Below are positions 25,604 through 33,940 of a DNA stretch of 64,000 bases, in pieces. Source of the DNA: Microcaldota archaeon (GTDB lineage Archaea; Micrarchaeota; Micrarchaeia; Micrarchaeales; CABMGC01); the NCBI GenBank assembly GCA_021792095.1, contig JAJYVH010000001.1:613155-677154 (forward strand), given 5' to 3'. A program made the position numbers and the translations under genes. The notes below the pieces were generated by a model, which ran no database searches, had not been told where the DNA came from, and saw nothing but the letters and a program-made list of their open reading frames with translations. The stretch's first letter is position 1, and each line of letters begins with the position of its first letter.

Positions 25604-26464
25604 ATGCTGCCAGTATTGGCTGGCCTTTTCGCTGCCTTGTGCTGGGGGCTCTCTGATTTTCTGGTAACGGGCCCCACGAGAGCTCTTGGGCAGTACAGGA
25701 CAACAGCATACACGATGCTCTTCAGCAGCATTGTGCTGTTCCCGTTTCTCGCTTATACAGGAATTAACGCCTTCGGCATAGGCATATTCGCACTTGCGCT
25801 CCTCACTTCTCTCATATCCTTCTTAGCTTTCCTTTTCGCATATAAGGCATTTAGGTACGGAAACCTGTCGATAACGGCGCCTATCGTTGGCACGTATCCA
25901 GCCGTAGTAGTCATAGGTTCGGTATTGGTCCTTGGAGACACGTTGACGCTGATGCAGTTTGCTGCGATAATCACTATACTTGCGGGCATAATTCTGACCG
26001 CGACCAAGTTCAGTTCGCTTGGATCTAAACGAGGTATTGTGGCCGTCGGAGTGGGAAGTGCGCTTATTGCGATGGTATTCATGGCCATACCTGCAATTTT
26101 TGCAGGCGCTTACGCCGCAGTGGTTGGCTTCGTGCTCCTAAGCCTTATGTGGAGGAGCGTGACTAGCGCCGGAGGTTTCGCTGCAGGGCTCTTGACGGGG
26201 CAGAGTATCAGCATCCCGAGAAGAAAACACGTAATACCGCTATTCGGTGCAGGTGTAAGCGACGCCCTGGGCATACTTGTATTTCTGTATGGCATCCAGG
26301 CGCAGAGCCACGCACTACCCATAATTTCTGCCCTCGCGGGGTTTGCCGGTGCAGTAAGCGTCATGCTTGCGCTTATGATGCTCAAGGAAAGACCCGAGAA
26401 GAATCAGTTCGTTGGCATAGCGTTGGCAGTGGCGGGTGTGGTTCTCCTGTCCTATTTCTCATGA
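25604..26464 (+). CDS. EamA/DMT-family transporter
   Basis: The 286 residues make about ten transmembrane helices in two repeats, starting with the typical GLFAALCWGLSDFLVTG helix and ending in GIALAVAGVVLLSYFS. The EamA halves show the motifs near TAPIVGTYPAVVVIGSVLVLGD and the second-repeat LALMMLKERPEKNQFVGIAL. The drug/metabolite superfamily exports varied small molecules; the substrate is not predictable. Start ATG 25604. Confidence 0.88.
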   Translation: MLPVLAGLFAALCWGLSDFLVTGPTRALGQYRTTAYTMLFSSIVLFPFLAYTGINAFGIGIFALALLTSLISFLAFLFAYKAFRYGNLSITAPIVGTYPAVVVIGSVLVLGDTLTLMQFAAIITILAGIILTATKFSSLGSKRGIVAVGVGSALIAMVFMAIPAIFAGAYAAVVGFVLLSLMWRSVTSAGGFAAGLLTGQSISIPRRKHVIPLFGAGVSDALGILVFLYGIQAQSHALPIISALAGFAGAVSVMLALMMLKERPEKNQFVGIALAVAGVVLLSYFS

Positions 26465-26490
26465 CCCCGTTTCGGGAAGGCGTAAAGGCA

Positions 26491-26500
26491 ATTTATAAAT
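26491..26500 (+). promoter_or_regulatory. TATA-like box before the 26530 gene
   Basis: ATTTATAAAT lies 30-39 bases upstream of ATG 26530, consistent with a leaderless transcript. Confidence 0.5.
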
Positions 26501-26529
26501 AATGCCAAGTGCAATGCCGATTGGTTTGC

Positions 26530-27402
26530 ATGGGGGTACTGAAGCTCGATCCCGAGCGGTTCTTGAACAACGTCTACCATGAGAATAGCCTGACCCAGAA
26601 GCTTAAAGATGTGGATTCAATCATCTCTCTGAAGGAACTTGCCGGTTTGGCCAGACAGCATGATAATCCTAAACTAAGCAAAACTACACTTGACAAAAAG
26701 GAACTAGAAGGCATAATGCGCAGCATAACGGACCAGTTTGGCAATGAGGTGTATGCTAATTCCAAGATAGAGCTCGTATACAAACCAAACGGGGAATTCA
26801 TGGACTCGCAGAGCTTCGTGCAAATAGGGAAGCTCGTCCACAACATGGTTGACCTTAACAGATTTTTCTACGAAAATTTCAACATCGTAGGAATTGCACA
26901 GATAGGCCCTTGTTTCATAAAGCTCAAAAACAATACGGCAACGTATATGGCGTTCTATGCGCCTATAATAATAGAAAGCATTGACGTTTCATACCTGAAG
27001 GAGCCGTTGGAAGCATTGAGGGAGCGCGCGGCAAGGGAGCCAATAACGCACATGGAAATACTGGACAAAAGTATGAATGTGGTAACCAAGGACATAGAGC
27101 TTAACAGCCTGGTAGACACTACAGAGTCAGTGCTGAAGAAGTACTCAAATCTCAATAAAGAAATGCATCTCCTTATCGATGGCACACACAGGGGGCACAC
27201 CGCAATCGTTGCTGGCAGTCCCATAAAGAAGCTTATGATGTTGCATACTGAACGCGACCAGAAGTCAATACCTGTGGACGTATGGGATGTAATGCTTGTG
27301 AAAGACAAGCCAGAAAGGGAGAACAGATTCTTCGGTATACATAAGAAAGACGGAAAGGAAGTCGGATGGCTCAAGTACGAAGAAGTGGGGATGGATGGCT
27401 GA
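26530..27402 (+). CDS. hypothetical protein
   Basis: The 290-residue soluble alpha/beta protein is not recognised. Segments such as HLLIDGTHRGHTAIVAGSPI and ESIDVSYLKEPLEALRE look folded and conserved in style, but no catalytic motif is clear. Start is ATG 26530, chosen by the TATA-like box just upstream; GTG 26509 would add seven residues. Its end overlaps the next gene by eight bases, so the two are probably translated together. Confidence 0.65.
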   Translation: MGVLKLDPERFLNNVYHENSLTQKLKDVDSIISLKELAGLARQHDNPKLSKTTLDKKELEGIMRSITDQFGNEVYANSKIELVYKPNGEFMDSQSFVQIGKLVHNMVDLNRFFYENFNIVGIAQIGPCFIKLKNNTATYMAFYAPIIIESIDVSYLKEPLEALRERAAREPITHMEILDKSMNVVTKDIELNSLVDTTESVLKKYSNLNKEMHLLIDGTHRGHTAIVAGSPIKKLMMLHTERDQKSIPVDVWDVMLVKDKPERENRFFGIHKKDGKEVGWLKYEEVGMDG

Positions 27403-27919
27403 CAATGGCAACGTGGCGCTCGTGGACTTGGACGGCACGCTGCTAATCGTAGACAGGCAAATAAGCCTAGCCTCAAAGGAAATCCTGGGAAAGAGCCTCA
27501 CTCCAAGAGAGGTAAGCGGCCTTCCAAGGCGGGAAAAGCACGTAGTGTACACGCTGGCGCAGTCCAAGTACGCTTACGCTGCAGCTGCGAACAGAGCAAT
27601 GAAACGCAGGCTCGATAGGATGAGGGGCGTCAGGATAGTGATACTCACAGCCAGGCACTCCGACGTACGCAAGCACACGCTTGCTTCGCTGCGGAATGCG
27701 GGCGTAAGGTACGATGCCATTGTCTGCAGGAGCGGCAAGGCCAGGCTGCTCGAAGACGAGGAATGGAAGTTGAGGGTAGCACGCAGATTTGCGAAGCGAT
27801 TCAGGCACGTTTACCTGTACGACGACAAAAAGGACAATCTCACATACATAAAGAAACGGCTCAAGTCAAGGAACGTATCATTGCTGAGGGTATCAAGGGG
27901 CTCTGTCGCGAGTTTCTAA
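27395..27919 (+). CDS. HAD-superfamily phosphatase-like protein
   Basis: The 174 residues contain the HAD nucleophile motif VDLDGTLL (Asp11 and Asp13), motif II as VILTARHSD, and motif IV acids in YLYDDKKDN. A Lys lies in the KSGKAR/EWKLRVARR region. This is the phosphatase/phosphotransferase core with a helical cap (about residues 20-75). The substrate is unknown. It overlaps the upstream unknown gene by eight bases. Confidence 0.8.
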   Translation: MADNGNVALVDLDGTLLIVDRQISLASKEILGKSLTPREVSGLPRREKHVVYTLAQSKYAYAAAANRAMKRRLDRMRGVRIVILTARHSDVRKHTLASLRNAGVRYDAIVCRSGKARLLEDEEWKLRVARRFAKRFRHVYLYDDKKDNLTYIKKRLKSRNVSLLRVSRGSVASF

Positions 27920-27938
27920 TGCCCAAAAGCGCATTAGG

Positions 27939-29375
27939 CTACTTTCTTTCAGCAGCAGGATACCACACCGGCCCGTATTCCGTGTCCTCAAGCATTATTC
28001 CATGCTTCGTCTCCAGTTCGCCGCGTATCCTGTCCGCGGCTTCGAACTCCTTCCTGGCCCTTAGCGCCTCGCGCTCGTCGATCATACGCTTGAGCTCGCC
28101 GGGCAGGGACTGCCTGTACAGCTCCTCGTTGAGTATACCAAGCAGCGCGCCCAGTTTCGAAGCCACGGCGATGGCCCTCTCCTTGGACTCCCTGTCAACG
28201 CCCTTGCTCGAGGCTGCGAATGCCCTTATGTCTCTCATCGCGGCCACGAAACGCATCAGCGCCACAGGCGTATTGAAGTCGTCGCTCATGGCCTGCACGA
28301 AATCCCTTTCCATGTCTTCCATAGACTTCACCAGCTCTTCGCCGCCGCCTCCTTCGGAATGCGGCATGTTGTACAGTATGCCCAGGGACTGGTTTATGTA
28401 GTACATGAGCCTGTTCGCGTCACTCATCAGCTCTTCAGTGTAGTTTATCTCCTTCCTGTAGTGCGTAGAGCATATGAAGAGCCTGAGCGCCTCCTTCCTG
28501 TACTTCGCGAGCACGTCCCTTATCGTTATGAAGTTCTTAAGGCTCTTGCCCATCTTCTGGCCCCTTATGTTGAGCACTCCGGAATGCAGCCAGTACCTGA
28601 CGAAAGGCACTACGCCAAAAGCGGCCTCCGCCTGCGCTATCTCGTTCGTGTGGTGCGGGAATATGAGCTCGCTGGCGCCCCCGTGTATGTCGTACTGCGC
28701 CCCGAAGAGGCTATAGGTCATGGCAGTATCCTCTATGTGCCAGCCAGGCCTGCCGTTCAGAAGCATCTCCCTTTTGCCTTCCGAGACCACCCTTATCTGC
28801 CAGCTCGGTTCCCCTTCCTTGGCCTCTTTCCAGAGCGCGAAGTCGTAGGTGTTGTGCTTGCCCTCCTTCGGCTCTATCCTGTGCTTGGTCAGTTCCTCCA
28901 CCTTCATGCCTGACAGCCGCGTATAGTTCTTGAACTTAGCGACGTCGTAGTACACGTCGCCGCCCAGCAGATAAGCATAGCCCTTGTCCAGCAGCAGCTG
29001 TATCTGGTTCCTGACGGCATCTATGTAATCGTGCGACCTCGGGTACTCGTTGACCGACTCGAACGTGCCTATCGCCTTCATGTCCTCCATGAACCTGGCT
29101 TCGTAGTACCTAGCGAGCTCTATGGCCTCCATGCCCCTTTCCTTGGCCCTCGCTATTATCTTGTCGTCTATGTCGGTTATGTTCTGGGCGTAGCGCACCT
29201 CGTAGCCAAGGTGCCTGAGCCAGCGCACGATTATGTCGAAGGATATGTATGTGCGCGCGTGCCCCAGATGGGCGTCGTCGTAAACCGTCTGGCCGCAGAC
29301 GAATACGTTGAGCTTGTTGTCCTTCAGCGGCTCGAGCTCCCGCTTTGCCCCGGTCATGGTGTCGTATACCTGCAT
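27939..29375 (-). CDS. cysS: cysteinyl-tRNA synthetase
   Basis: The 478-residue class I enzyme charges tRNA-Cys. It has Cys27 in FVCGQTVYDDAHLGH (HIGH as HLGH, residues 36-39), the HHTNEIAQAE segment with zinc-ligand His/Glu, and KMSKS as KMGKSLKNF (residues 274-278). In the second zinc-ligand position, where the family normally has GWHIECSAM, this protein has GWHIEDTAM, with Asp216 in place of Cys. Length and start (ATG 29375) are normal. It converges with the HAD gene. Confidence 0.95.
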   Translation of the reverse strand: MQVYDTMTGAKRELEPLKDNKLNVFVCGQTVYDDAHLGHARTYISFDIIVRWLRHLGYEVRYAQNITDIDDKIIARAKERGMEAIELARYYEARFMEDMKAIGTFESVNEYPRSHDYIDAVRNQIQLLLDKGYAYLLGGDVYYDVAKFKNYTRLSGMKVEELTKHRIEPKEGKHNTYDFALWKEAKEGEPSWQIRVVSEGKREMLLNGRPGWHIEDTAMTYSLFGAQYDIHGGASELIFPHHTNEIAQAEAAFGVVPFVRYWLHSGVLNIRGQKMGKSLKNFITIRDVLAKYRKEALRLFICSTHYRKEINYTEELMSDANRLMYYINQSLGILYNMPHSEGGGGEELVKSMEDMERDFVQAMSDDFNTPVALMRFVAAMRDIRAFAASSKGVDRESKERAIAVASKLGALLGILNEELYRQSLPGELKRMIDEREALRARKEFEAADRIRGELETKHGIMLEDTEYGPVWYPAAERK

Positions 29376-29441
29376 CCGCCTAGCACCGGCTTACTTATCC
29401 ATGATAATAATAAGTTTGTTGCGTACAGGCGTGCGGAAAGC

Positions 29442-29452
29442 GCTTTTAATGC
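29442..29452 (+). promoter_or_regulatory. TATA-like box for tRNA-Gly(GCC)
   Basis: GCTTTTAATGC lies 24-34 bases upstream of the tRNA 5' end. Confidence 0.45.
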
Positions 29453-29475
29453 TTTAGGTGAATATATGGAGGCGT

Positions 29476-29548
29476 GCGATAGTAGTCTAGCCTGGTAGGA
29501 TACTGCCTTGCCAAGGCAGCGGCCCGGGTCCAAATCCCGGCTATCGCA
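29476..29548 (+). tRNA. tRNA-Gly (GCC)
   Basis: Acceptor GCGATAG/CTATCGC, anticodon stem CTGCC/GGCAG with loop TTGCCAA (anticodon GCC), and T-arm CCGGG/CCCGG with TCCAAAT. Discriminator A. Its D-arm (TAGTCTAGCCTGGTAGGA) is the same as in the tRNA-Gly at 30792. Confidence 0.95.
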
Positions 29549-29575
29549 TTCTTGTGCTTCAAAAAGCGGCGCTGC

Positions 29576-30220
29576 CTACTTCCTGTGCCCGGCTTCGAGC
29601 GAGACAGGCATCCATGCCAGACCCCCATTAACCCAATTCTCGATTATTCTGGCCAGCGCACTATCCTTTGCAGCCCCAAATTTCCCATCTTGATAGGCGT
29701 AGTCATGGAGTTCGCCTATGCTAAAGGCCACATTTTCCAGCTGTTTAGCAAATATAGCTGCGTTTGCTCTGTCGGCCTGCGCCAGCCGGTTCAGGAGCTC
29801 AAAGGCGCTATAATTCTTATCCAGACGAGTCACCTCGTATATGTGCTTCCATACGTTTGTCTTCTTGTCCTGGACAGGTTTCTGGGCTATGGGGATCGAG
29901 CAGTATGCGCATATCGACGCATTTGCTATTTCGTATGCCGGATAACGCTCGTCTAGAAAGTCAGGGAACATTTCGATCACCCTGGCCCCTATGGCAATTA
30001 TATCGAATGGGCCGAGCGTGAACGTTTGCCCCTCCAGTTTCCTGGCGAAAGGCACAACCGCTTCCCTGCAGAGCCTTTGCTCTGTTTTTAAATCATCACT
30101 GGCCCGCAGGCTTGAACGCAGCGGTTGCCAATCAAATTGGTCAAAAACGCCAACGACAACATGGCTCCTGGCATGTTTTGCAGACTCAATAGTATGCTCC
30201 GTAAGCATTACGCTCTTCAT
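29576..30220 (-). CDS. hypothetical protein
   Basis: The 214-residue soluble protein is not recognised. It begins MKSVMLTEHTIESAKHARSH and has a short CAYC pair in the middle. The helix-rich second half includes SAFELLNRLAQADRANAAIF. The ATG at 30220 is chosen over a longer frame because GCTTTTATAGG (about 30245-30255, minus strand) sits about 30 bases upstream. It lies between two tRNA-Gly genes, just downstream of the Nudix gene on the same strand. Confidence 0.6.
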   Translation of the reverse strand: MKSVMLTEHTIESAKHARSHVVVGVFDQFDWQPLRSSLRASDDLKTEQRLCREAVVPFARKLEGQTFTLGPFDIIAIGARVIEMFPDFLDERYPAYEIANASICAYCSIPIAQKPVQDKKTNVWKHIYEVTRLDKNYSAFELLNRLAQADRANAAIFAKQLENVAFSIGELHDYAYQDGKFGAAKDSALARIIENWVNGGLAWMPVSLEAGHRK

Positions 30221-30278
30221 TTTACCAAAAATCGTTCGCCCTGCGCCTATAAAAGCATTGGCTCTGCCCGAAAGACAG

Positions 30279-30728
30279 CTATCCAACCCCGGCCCTCAGT
30301 TTCCTGAAGAGCTGCAGCGCTTCGAATTCCATGCCAGGCGCAAAATCCTTCCTCTTCCTCGTCTCCGCCTCGGTCAGGTAAATGAGCCTCTTCGCTTTTG
30401 GTTCCCTGCCGAGAATTGTGTAGTAGCTTAGCACCACTTTGCCGTTCGGCAGAGTCAGTCCAAGGAAGTACTTGAGCCTTTTCTTTTGCACCCTTATCCC
30501 GCATTCTTCCAGCAGCTCCCTGACTGCGCAATCCTCTGGCGAGAAATACATGACTCCGTGCACTGGCTTGCCGTCCCGCTTCTCCAGTTTGCCCCCGGGC
30601 GCAACGAGCGTACCTGGCAGGTAGGAATCGTTTCCATGCCTCCTCACGAAGCCTATCTTGTATTTGCCATTAGCCCTTACCACAGGCATTACTGTTACCG
30701 AGCATTTTATCGCGTTATCTTTTGGCAT
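30279..30728 (-). CDS. Nudix hydrolase with an interrupted Nudix box
   Basis: The 149 residues contain APGGKLE followed, after an insertion of about ten residues, by SPEDCAVRELLEECGI, the REUxEExGU half of the Nudix box. Such enzymes hydrolyse nucleoside diphosphates linked to another group. The extra residues (KRDGKPVHGVMYF) lengthen the box loop and may alter the substrate. Start is ATG 30728; the longer frame would run into the tRNA-Gly gene. GCTTTTAATTC on the minus strand is the likely TATA box. Confidence 0.8.
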   Translation of the reverse strand: MPKDNAIKCSVTVMPVVRANGKYKIGFVRRHGNDSYLPGTLVAPGGKLEKRDGKPVHGVMYFSPEDCAVRELLEECGIRVQKKRLKYFLGLTLPNGKVVLSYYTILGREPKAKRLIYLTEAETRKRKDFAPGMEFEALQLFRKLRAGVG

Positions 30729-30756
30729 GCGCTCGCGCAAATCTTGACCTGTGCAT

Positions 30757-30769
30757 GAATTAAAAGCTT
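30757..30769. promoter_or_regulatory. bidirectional TATA-like box, Nudix gene and tRNA-Gly(TCC)
   Basis: GAATTAAAAGCTTC reads as a TATA-like box on both strands. On the plus strand it sits about 25-35 bases before tRNA-Gly(TCC). On the minus strand it sits about 30-40 bases before the Nudix ATG. Confidence 0.45.
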
Positions 30770-30791
30770 CGCTGAGATACATGTAAAGCGT

Positions 30792-30864
30792 GCGAGCGTA
30801 GTCTAGCCTGGTAGGACTTTGCCCCTCCAAGGCAAAGGCCCGGGTTCAAATCCCGGCGCTCGCA
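30792..30864 (+). tRNA. tRNA-Gly (TCC)
   Basis: Acceptor GCGAGCG/CGCTCGC, anticodon stem TTGCC/GGCAA with loop CCTCCAA (anticodon TCC), and T-arm CCGGG/CCCGG with TTCAAAT. Discriminator A. Any following CC is genomic. Confidence 0.95.
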
Positions 30865-31013
30865 CCTTGAACAAGAGGGAAAAAGATGGATGGGCAAACA
30901 GAGCCTAAGATAAAGCCACTATTAATAATCACAGGGGCTCTGCCAAGCAATCAAGGACATGGAACCCGGCTGGGCAATGCCAGGCGAGAATGGCGATATG
31001 GAGGTGTGGGACA

Positions 31014-32006
31014 GTGATTGTGCGCGATGTGCTCCACGGCAGCCAGACGATAAAGGAAGAGGTGCTGGCAGACCTGATCAAATCCAGGCCGGTGCAAAGG
31101 CTTAAGGGTGCCACGCAGAGCGGCTTCCCGACAAAGGGGAACGCCGACATGTTTCCCACCTATACACGATTTGACCACAGCGTGGGCGTAATGCTGCTCC
31201 TCAGGAGACTCGGCGCCACGCTAGAGGAGCAGGTCGCTGGCCTGCTCCACGATGTCTCGCACACCGCTTTCTCGCACGTGATAGACTGGGTGATGGGAGA
31301 TCCTTCCAACGAAAGCTACCAGGACAGCGTGCTCGAAACGTACATAAGGGGCTCAGAGCTCTCCGACATACTTTCGGAGCACGGATACAGCGTCGCAAGG
31401 ATAAGCGGCCTGGAGAAGAACGGGAATTTCGGGCTGCTGGAGCGGAAAATACCGGACCTGTGCGCGGACAGGATAGACTATTCACTGCGGGACGGCCACC
31501 TGATGTACAAACTCGACTCTGATTACTGCATCAGGCACCTTAAGGTGCGAGACGGAGAGATAGTCTTCGACTCAAGGCGCGCAGCCTCGCTCTTCGGAAG
31601 AAATTACATGAGGTGCCAGAGGGAATACTGGGGCGGCAACGAAGCAAGGCTGAGGTACTATTTCATAAGCCAGGCCCTGAAAATCGGGATAAGGCGCAAT
31701 GTAATAAGCAAGCCCGACTTTTACCGCAGTGAAAGGTACATCATCTCCAAACTGAGGGGATCCGGGGTAGAGGAGATAACGGACAGCATAGCCAAGGGAC
31801 TTGGCGTGCTGCATTTCACCCTGAGCAAGAGACAGGGCATAAAGCTCTTGAAGAAGCTGCGATACGTGGATCCGAAGTATGTGGAGGACGGCAAGGAGCG
31901 CAGGCTCTCTGAGGTGGACGCCGCCTACAGGAGGCTCATCGCCGAAGAGAAGGCCCGCTGCCACCAAAGCGTCAAGGTCGACCCGGACAGGGTATGGACA
32001 AGATAA
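31014..32006 (+). CDS. HD-domain phosphohydrolase (SAMHD1/COG1078-like)
   Basis: The 330 residues carry the HD metal-site motifs RFDHSVGVMLLLRRLG (His55) and GLLHDVSHTAFSHVID (His79-Asp80), with a later Asp in DLCADRIDYSLRDG. This order is typical of the dNTPase/phosphohydrolase group that includes SAMHD1-like proteins. The start is GTG 31014 because a perfect GGAGGTG (31000-31006) precedes it by seven bases. ATG 30990 would lie upstream of that site. It is followed one base later by the next gene. Confidence 0.88.
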   Translation: MIVRDVLHGSQTIKEEVLADLIKSRPVQRLKGATQSGFPTKGNADMFPTYTRFDHSVGVMLLLRRLGATLEEQVAGLLHDVSHTAFSHVIDWVMGDPSNESYQDSVLETYIRGSELSDILSEHGYSVARISGLEKNGNFGLLERKIPDLCADRIDYSLRDGHLMYKLDSDYCIRHLKVRDGEIVFDSRRAASLFGRNYMRCQREYWGGNEARLRYYFISQALKIGIRRNVISKPDFYRSERYIISKLRGSGVEEITDSIAKGLGVLHFTLSKRQGIKLLKKLRYVDPKYVEDGKERRLSEVDAAYRRLIAEEKARCHQSVKVDPDRVWTR

Positions 32007-32007
32007 T

Positions 32008-32424
32008 ATGAAGGATATCTTCATCACATACTGCTCGGCAAAGAAGGACGAGTCGCTCAGGGGCACGAACGTTAAAACTACGCCAGACAGGCTTTATGCT
32101 TCTTCGCGCATCAGGCGTTTCATCGACGCGTGCAGGGAAAGGAAAGTTGCCTGGGCGATCTTTTCGGACAAGTACGGCATACTCTTCCCGACCTCGAAGG
32201 CAGGCTGGTACGACAAGGCGCCGGAGAGCGTGACCGAAGAGGAATTCGAGCGGTTGGTCAGGGATTTTGACCAGAAGCTGCGCGCTTACGACGAAATCTA
32301 TTTCTACTACGAGAGGGAGAGTTTCCACGAATTGTACAGGAGGCTTCTTGCCAGGACAGCGCTGAGTGGAAGGATTAAGACAATTGAGTATATGGAAGAC
32401 GCGGCTGGCTGGCAGGTCAAATAG
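32008..32424 (+). CDS. DUF6884/YaaA-like small protein
   Basis: The 138 residues begin MKDIFITYCSAKKDE, then LYASSRIRRFIDACRERK and WAIFSDKYGILFP. This S-C-x-K-K, LY.S and S-x-KYG(I/L)L pattern is seen in DUF6884 and YaaA-related proteins, some of them linked to modified-base or peroxide-stress biology. No active site is proven here. ATG 32008 follows the HD gene stop by one base, so the two are probably one operon. Confidence 0.7.
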   Translation: MKDIFITYCSAKKDESLRGTNVKTTPDRLYASSRIRRFIDACRERKVAWAIFSDKYGILFPTSKAGWYDKAPESVTEEEFERLVRDFDQKLRAYDEIYFYYERESFHELYRRLLARTALSGRIKTIEYMEDAAGWQVK

Positions 32425-32436
32425 GGAACGGGCGTC

Positions 32437-32520
32437 ACCGTGGAGAGAGTCACGGTTGGCACAATGGACAGGAGCCCGGCGCAGAATCGCACAGCTCCTG
32501 TTCCAGGTTTGCGATACCTG
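32437..32520. ncRNA. three consecutive hairpins in a convergent gap
   Basis: ACCGTG/CACGGT (32437-32456), then GGACAGGAGC/GCTCCTGTTC (32466-32503), then CAGGT/ACCTG with a seven-base loop (32504-32520) follow one another. The second stem spans ten base pairs including one G-T. No T-run follows, so a simple terminator is not the obvious reading. It could be a small structured RNA. No TATA box is clear on either side. Confidence 0.35.
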
Positions 32521-32546
32521 ACGACAAGCTGCTCTGGCGGCTATGA

Positions 32547-33860
32547 CTACGTCGTGTATTCCGCATCCAGCACAGGCACGGTAACCTTGTAGTGCTTGCC
32601 CAGGGCCGCGGCCAGCTCCATCATCTTCCTCTCCTCACCGTGCACGATGAATATGTTCTTCAGGCCCTGTATCCGTCCCGCAAGCCTCAGCAACTGCGGC
32701 CTGTCCGCGTGGGCCGAAAGGTGGAACGTCTCTACCTTAATGCCCATCTTGATCTTCTTGCCGTCAAGCGTTATCTCCTTTGCGCCGTCCTGAAGTTCCC
32801 TGCCCGGAGTGCCAACGGCCTGGTAGCCCACGAGCAGGAGCTTGTTGAGCGAGTCGCTCCCCATGCGCTCCAGGTACTTTATCACAGGTCCGCCCTTCAG
32901 CATGCCGCTTGTTGTCACTATTATGGCAGCGCCCTGGTGCTTCAGCACCTTGCTCCTGTCCGCCTTGCCTTCGATCATGACGAAGTTGCTGCTCTTGAAC
33001 GGGTCGTCCTCGCTCATGAGTATGCGCTTCTGGAGCTCATCCTTGCAGAATATCACGTTGTGCCTGTAGATCCTGTTGACCTTGCCGATCATGCCGTCGA
33101 CGAATATGGGCACTTTCGGTATCGTCCCCGAGCGCATGTAGTCGTCGAGTATGAAGAGCACCTCCTGCGCCCTGCCGACAGCGAAGCTGGGCACTATCAC
33201 CTTGCCCTCGTTGTCCAGTGTAGTCTTTATGCTCTTCATGAGGCCTGACAGCACATCCTTCTCAGGGGGCCACGTGTCCTTGTCCCCGCCGTAGGTCGAT
33301 TCGGTTATGAGCGTATCCGCCTTCAGGTACTCGGTGTATGCGGGCTCCAGGAGCCTCGTTGTCTTCAGGTTGATGTCTCCTGTGTAGAGTATGCGCTCGT
33401 TGCCCAGCCGCACCTCCACCATGGAGCTGCCCAGTATGTGCCCGGCCGGAACGAGCTTCAGCGCGAGATCCTTCACCCTGAACTCCTGGTGGTATTCCAC
33501 CGTCTTTTCCTTCCTCTGCATCTTCTTCTGCCAGTCCTTGTTCACGTCCCTGGGATTCGACAGCTTGAGGTAGTCGTTGACCATCACGTTCGCTATCTCA
33601 AGCGTGGGCTTGAGGGCGTAAACTGGGCCGTTGAATCCGTTCGAGTACAGGTGGGGCAGGTAGCCACAGTGGTCCAGGTGCGCGTGCGTTATTATGACCG
33701 CATCTATGCTCTGGAGCATTGAATTCGGTATTGTCGGCACCTCGGCCTCCTCTTCGCCAACCTTCACTCCTGCATCAAGCAGTATCCGCGTGCTCTTTCC
33801 TTCTACCAGTATGCAGCTCCTTCCTACTTCTCTGGCTGCTCCGAAAAATTTCAGTTTCAA
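32547..33860 (-). CDS. metallo-beta-lactamase/beta-CASP ribonuclease (archaeal CPSF-like)
   Basis: The 437 residues have the zinc motif HAHLDHCG (His59, His61, Asp63, His64), PAGHILGS, LYTGDINL, the beta-CASP core (FVDGMIGKVNRIY, TTSGMLKGGP) and the C-terminal HLSAHAD and IVHGE motifs. No KH domains precede the lactamase fold, so it resembles the shorter aCPSF2/aRNase J-like RNA-processing enzymes. The family cuts or trims RNA. Start ATG 33860. It follows the coiled-coil gene on the same strand. Confidence 0.92.
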   Translation of the reverse strand: MKLKFFGAAREVGRSCILVEGKSTRILLDAGVKVGEEEAEVPTIPNSMLQSIDAVIITHAHLDHCGYLPHLYSNGFNGPVYALKPTLEIANVMVNDYLKLSNPRDVNKDWQKKMQRKEKTVEYHQEFRVKDLALKLVPAGHILGSSMVEVRLGNERILYTGDINLKTTRLLEPAYTEYLKADTLITESTYGGDKDTWPPEKDVLSGLMKSIKTTLDNEGKVIVPSFAVGRAQEVLFILDDYMRSGTIPKVPIFVDGMIGKVNRIYRHNVIFCKDELQKRILMSEDDPFKSSNFVMIEGKADRSKVLKHQGAAIIVTTSGMLKGGPVIKYLERMGSDSLNKLLLVGYQAVGTPGRELQDGAKEITLDGKKIKMGIKVETFHLSAHADRPQLLRLAGRIQGLKNIFIVHGEERKMMELAAALGKHYKVTVPVLDAEYTT

Positions 33861-33940
33861 TAAATCACTTTTTATTTTTTAGTTGTTTTTTGTTCTCTCC
33901 AGTATCCTTACAGTCTGTCGTATTGTCCGTCGGTCTGAAC

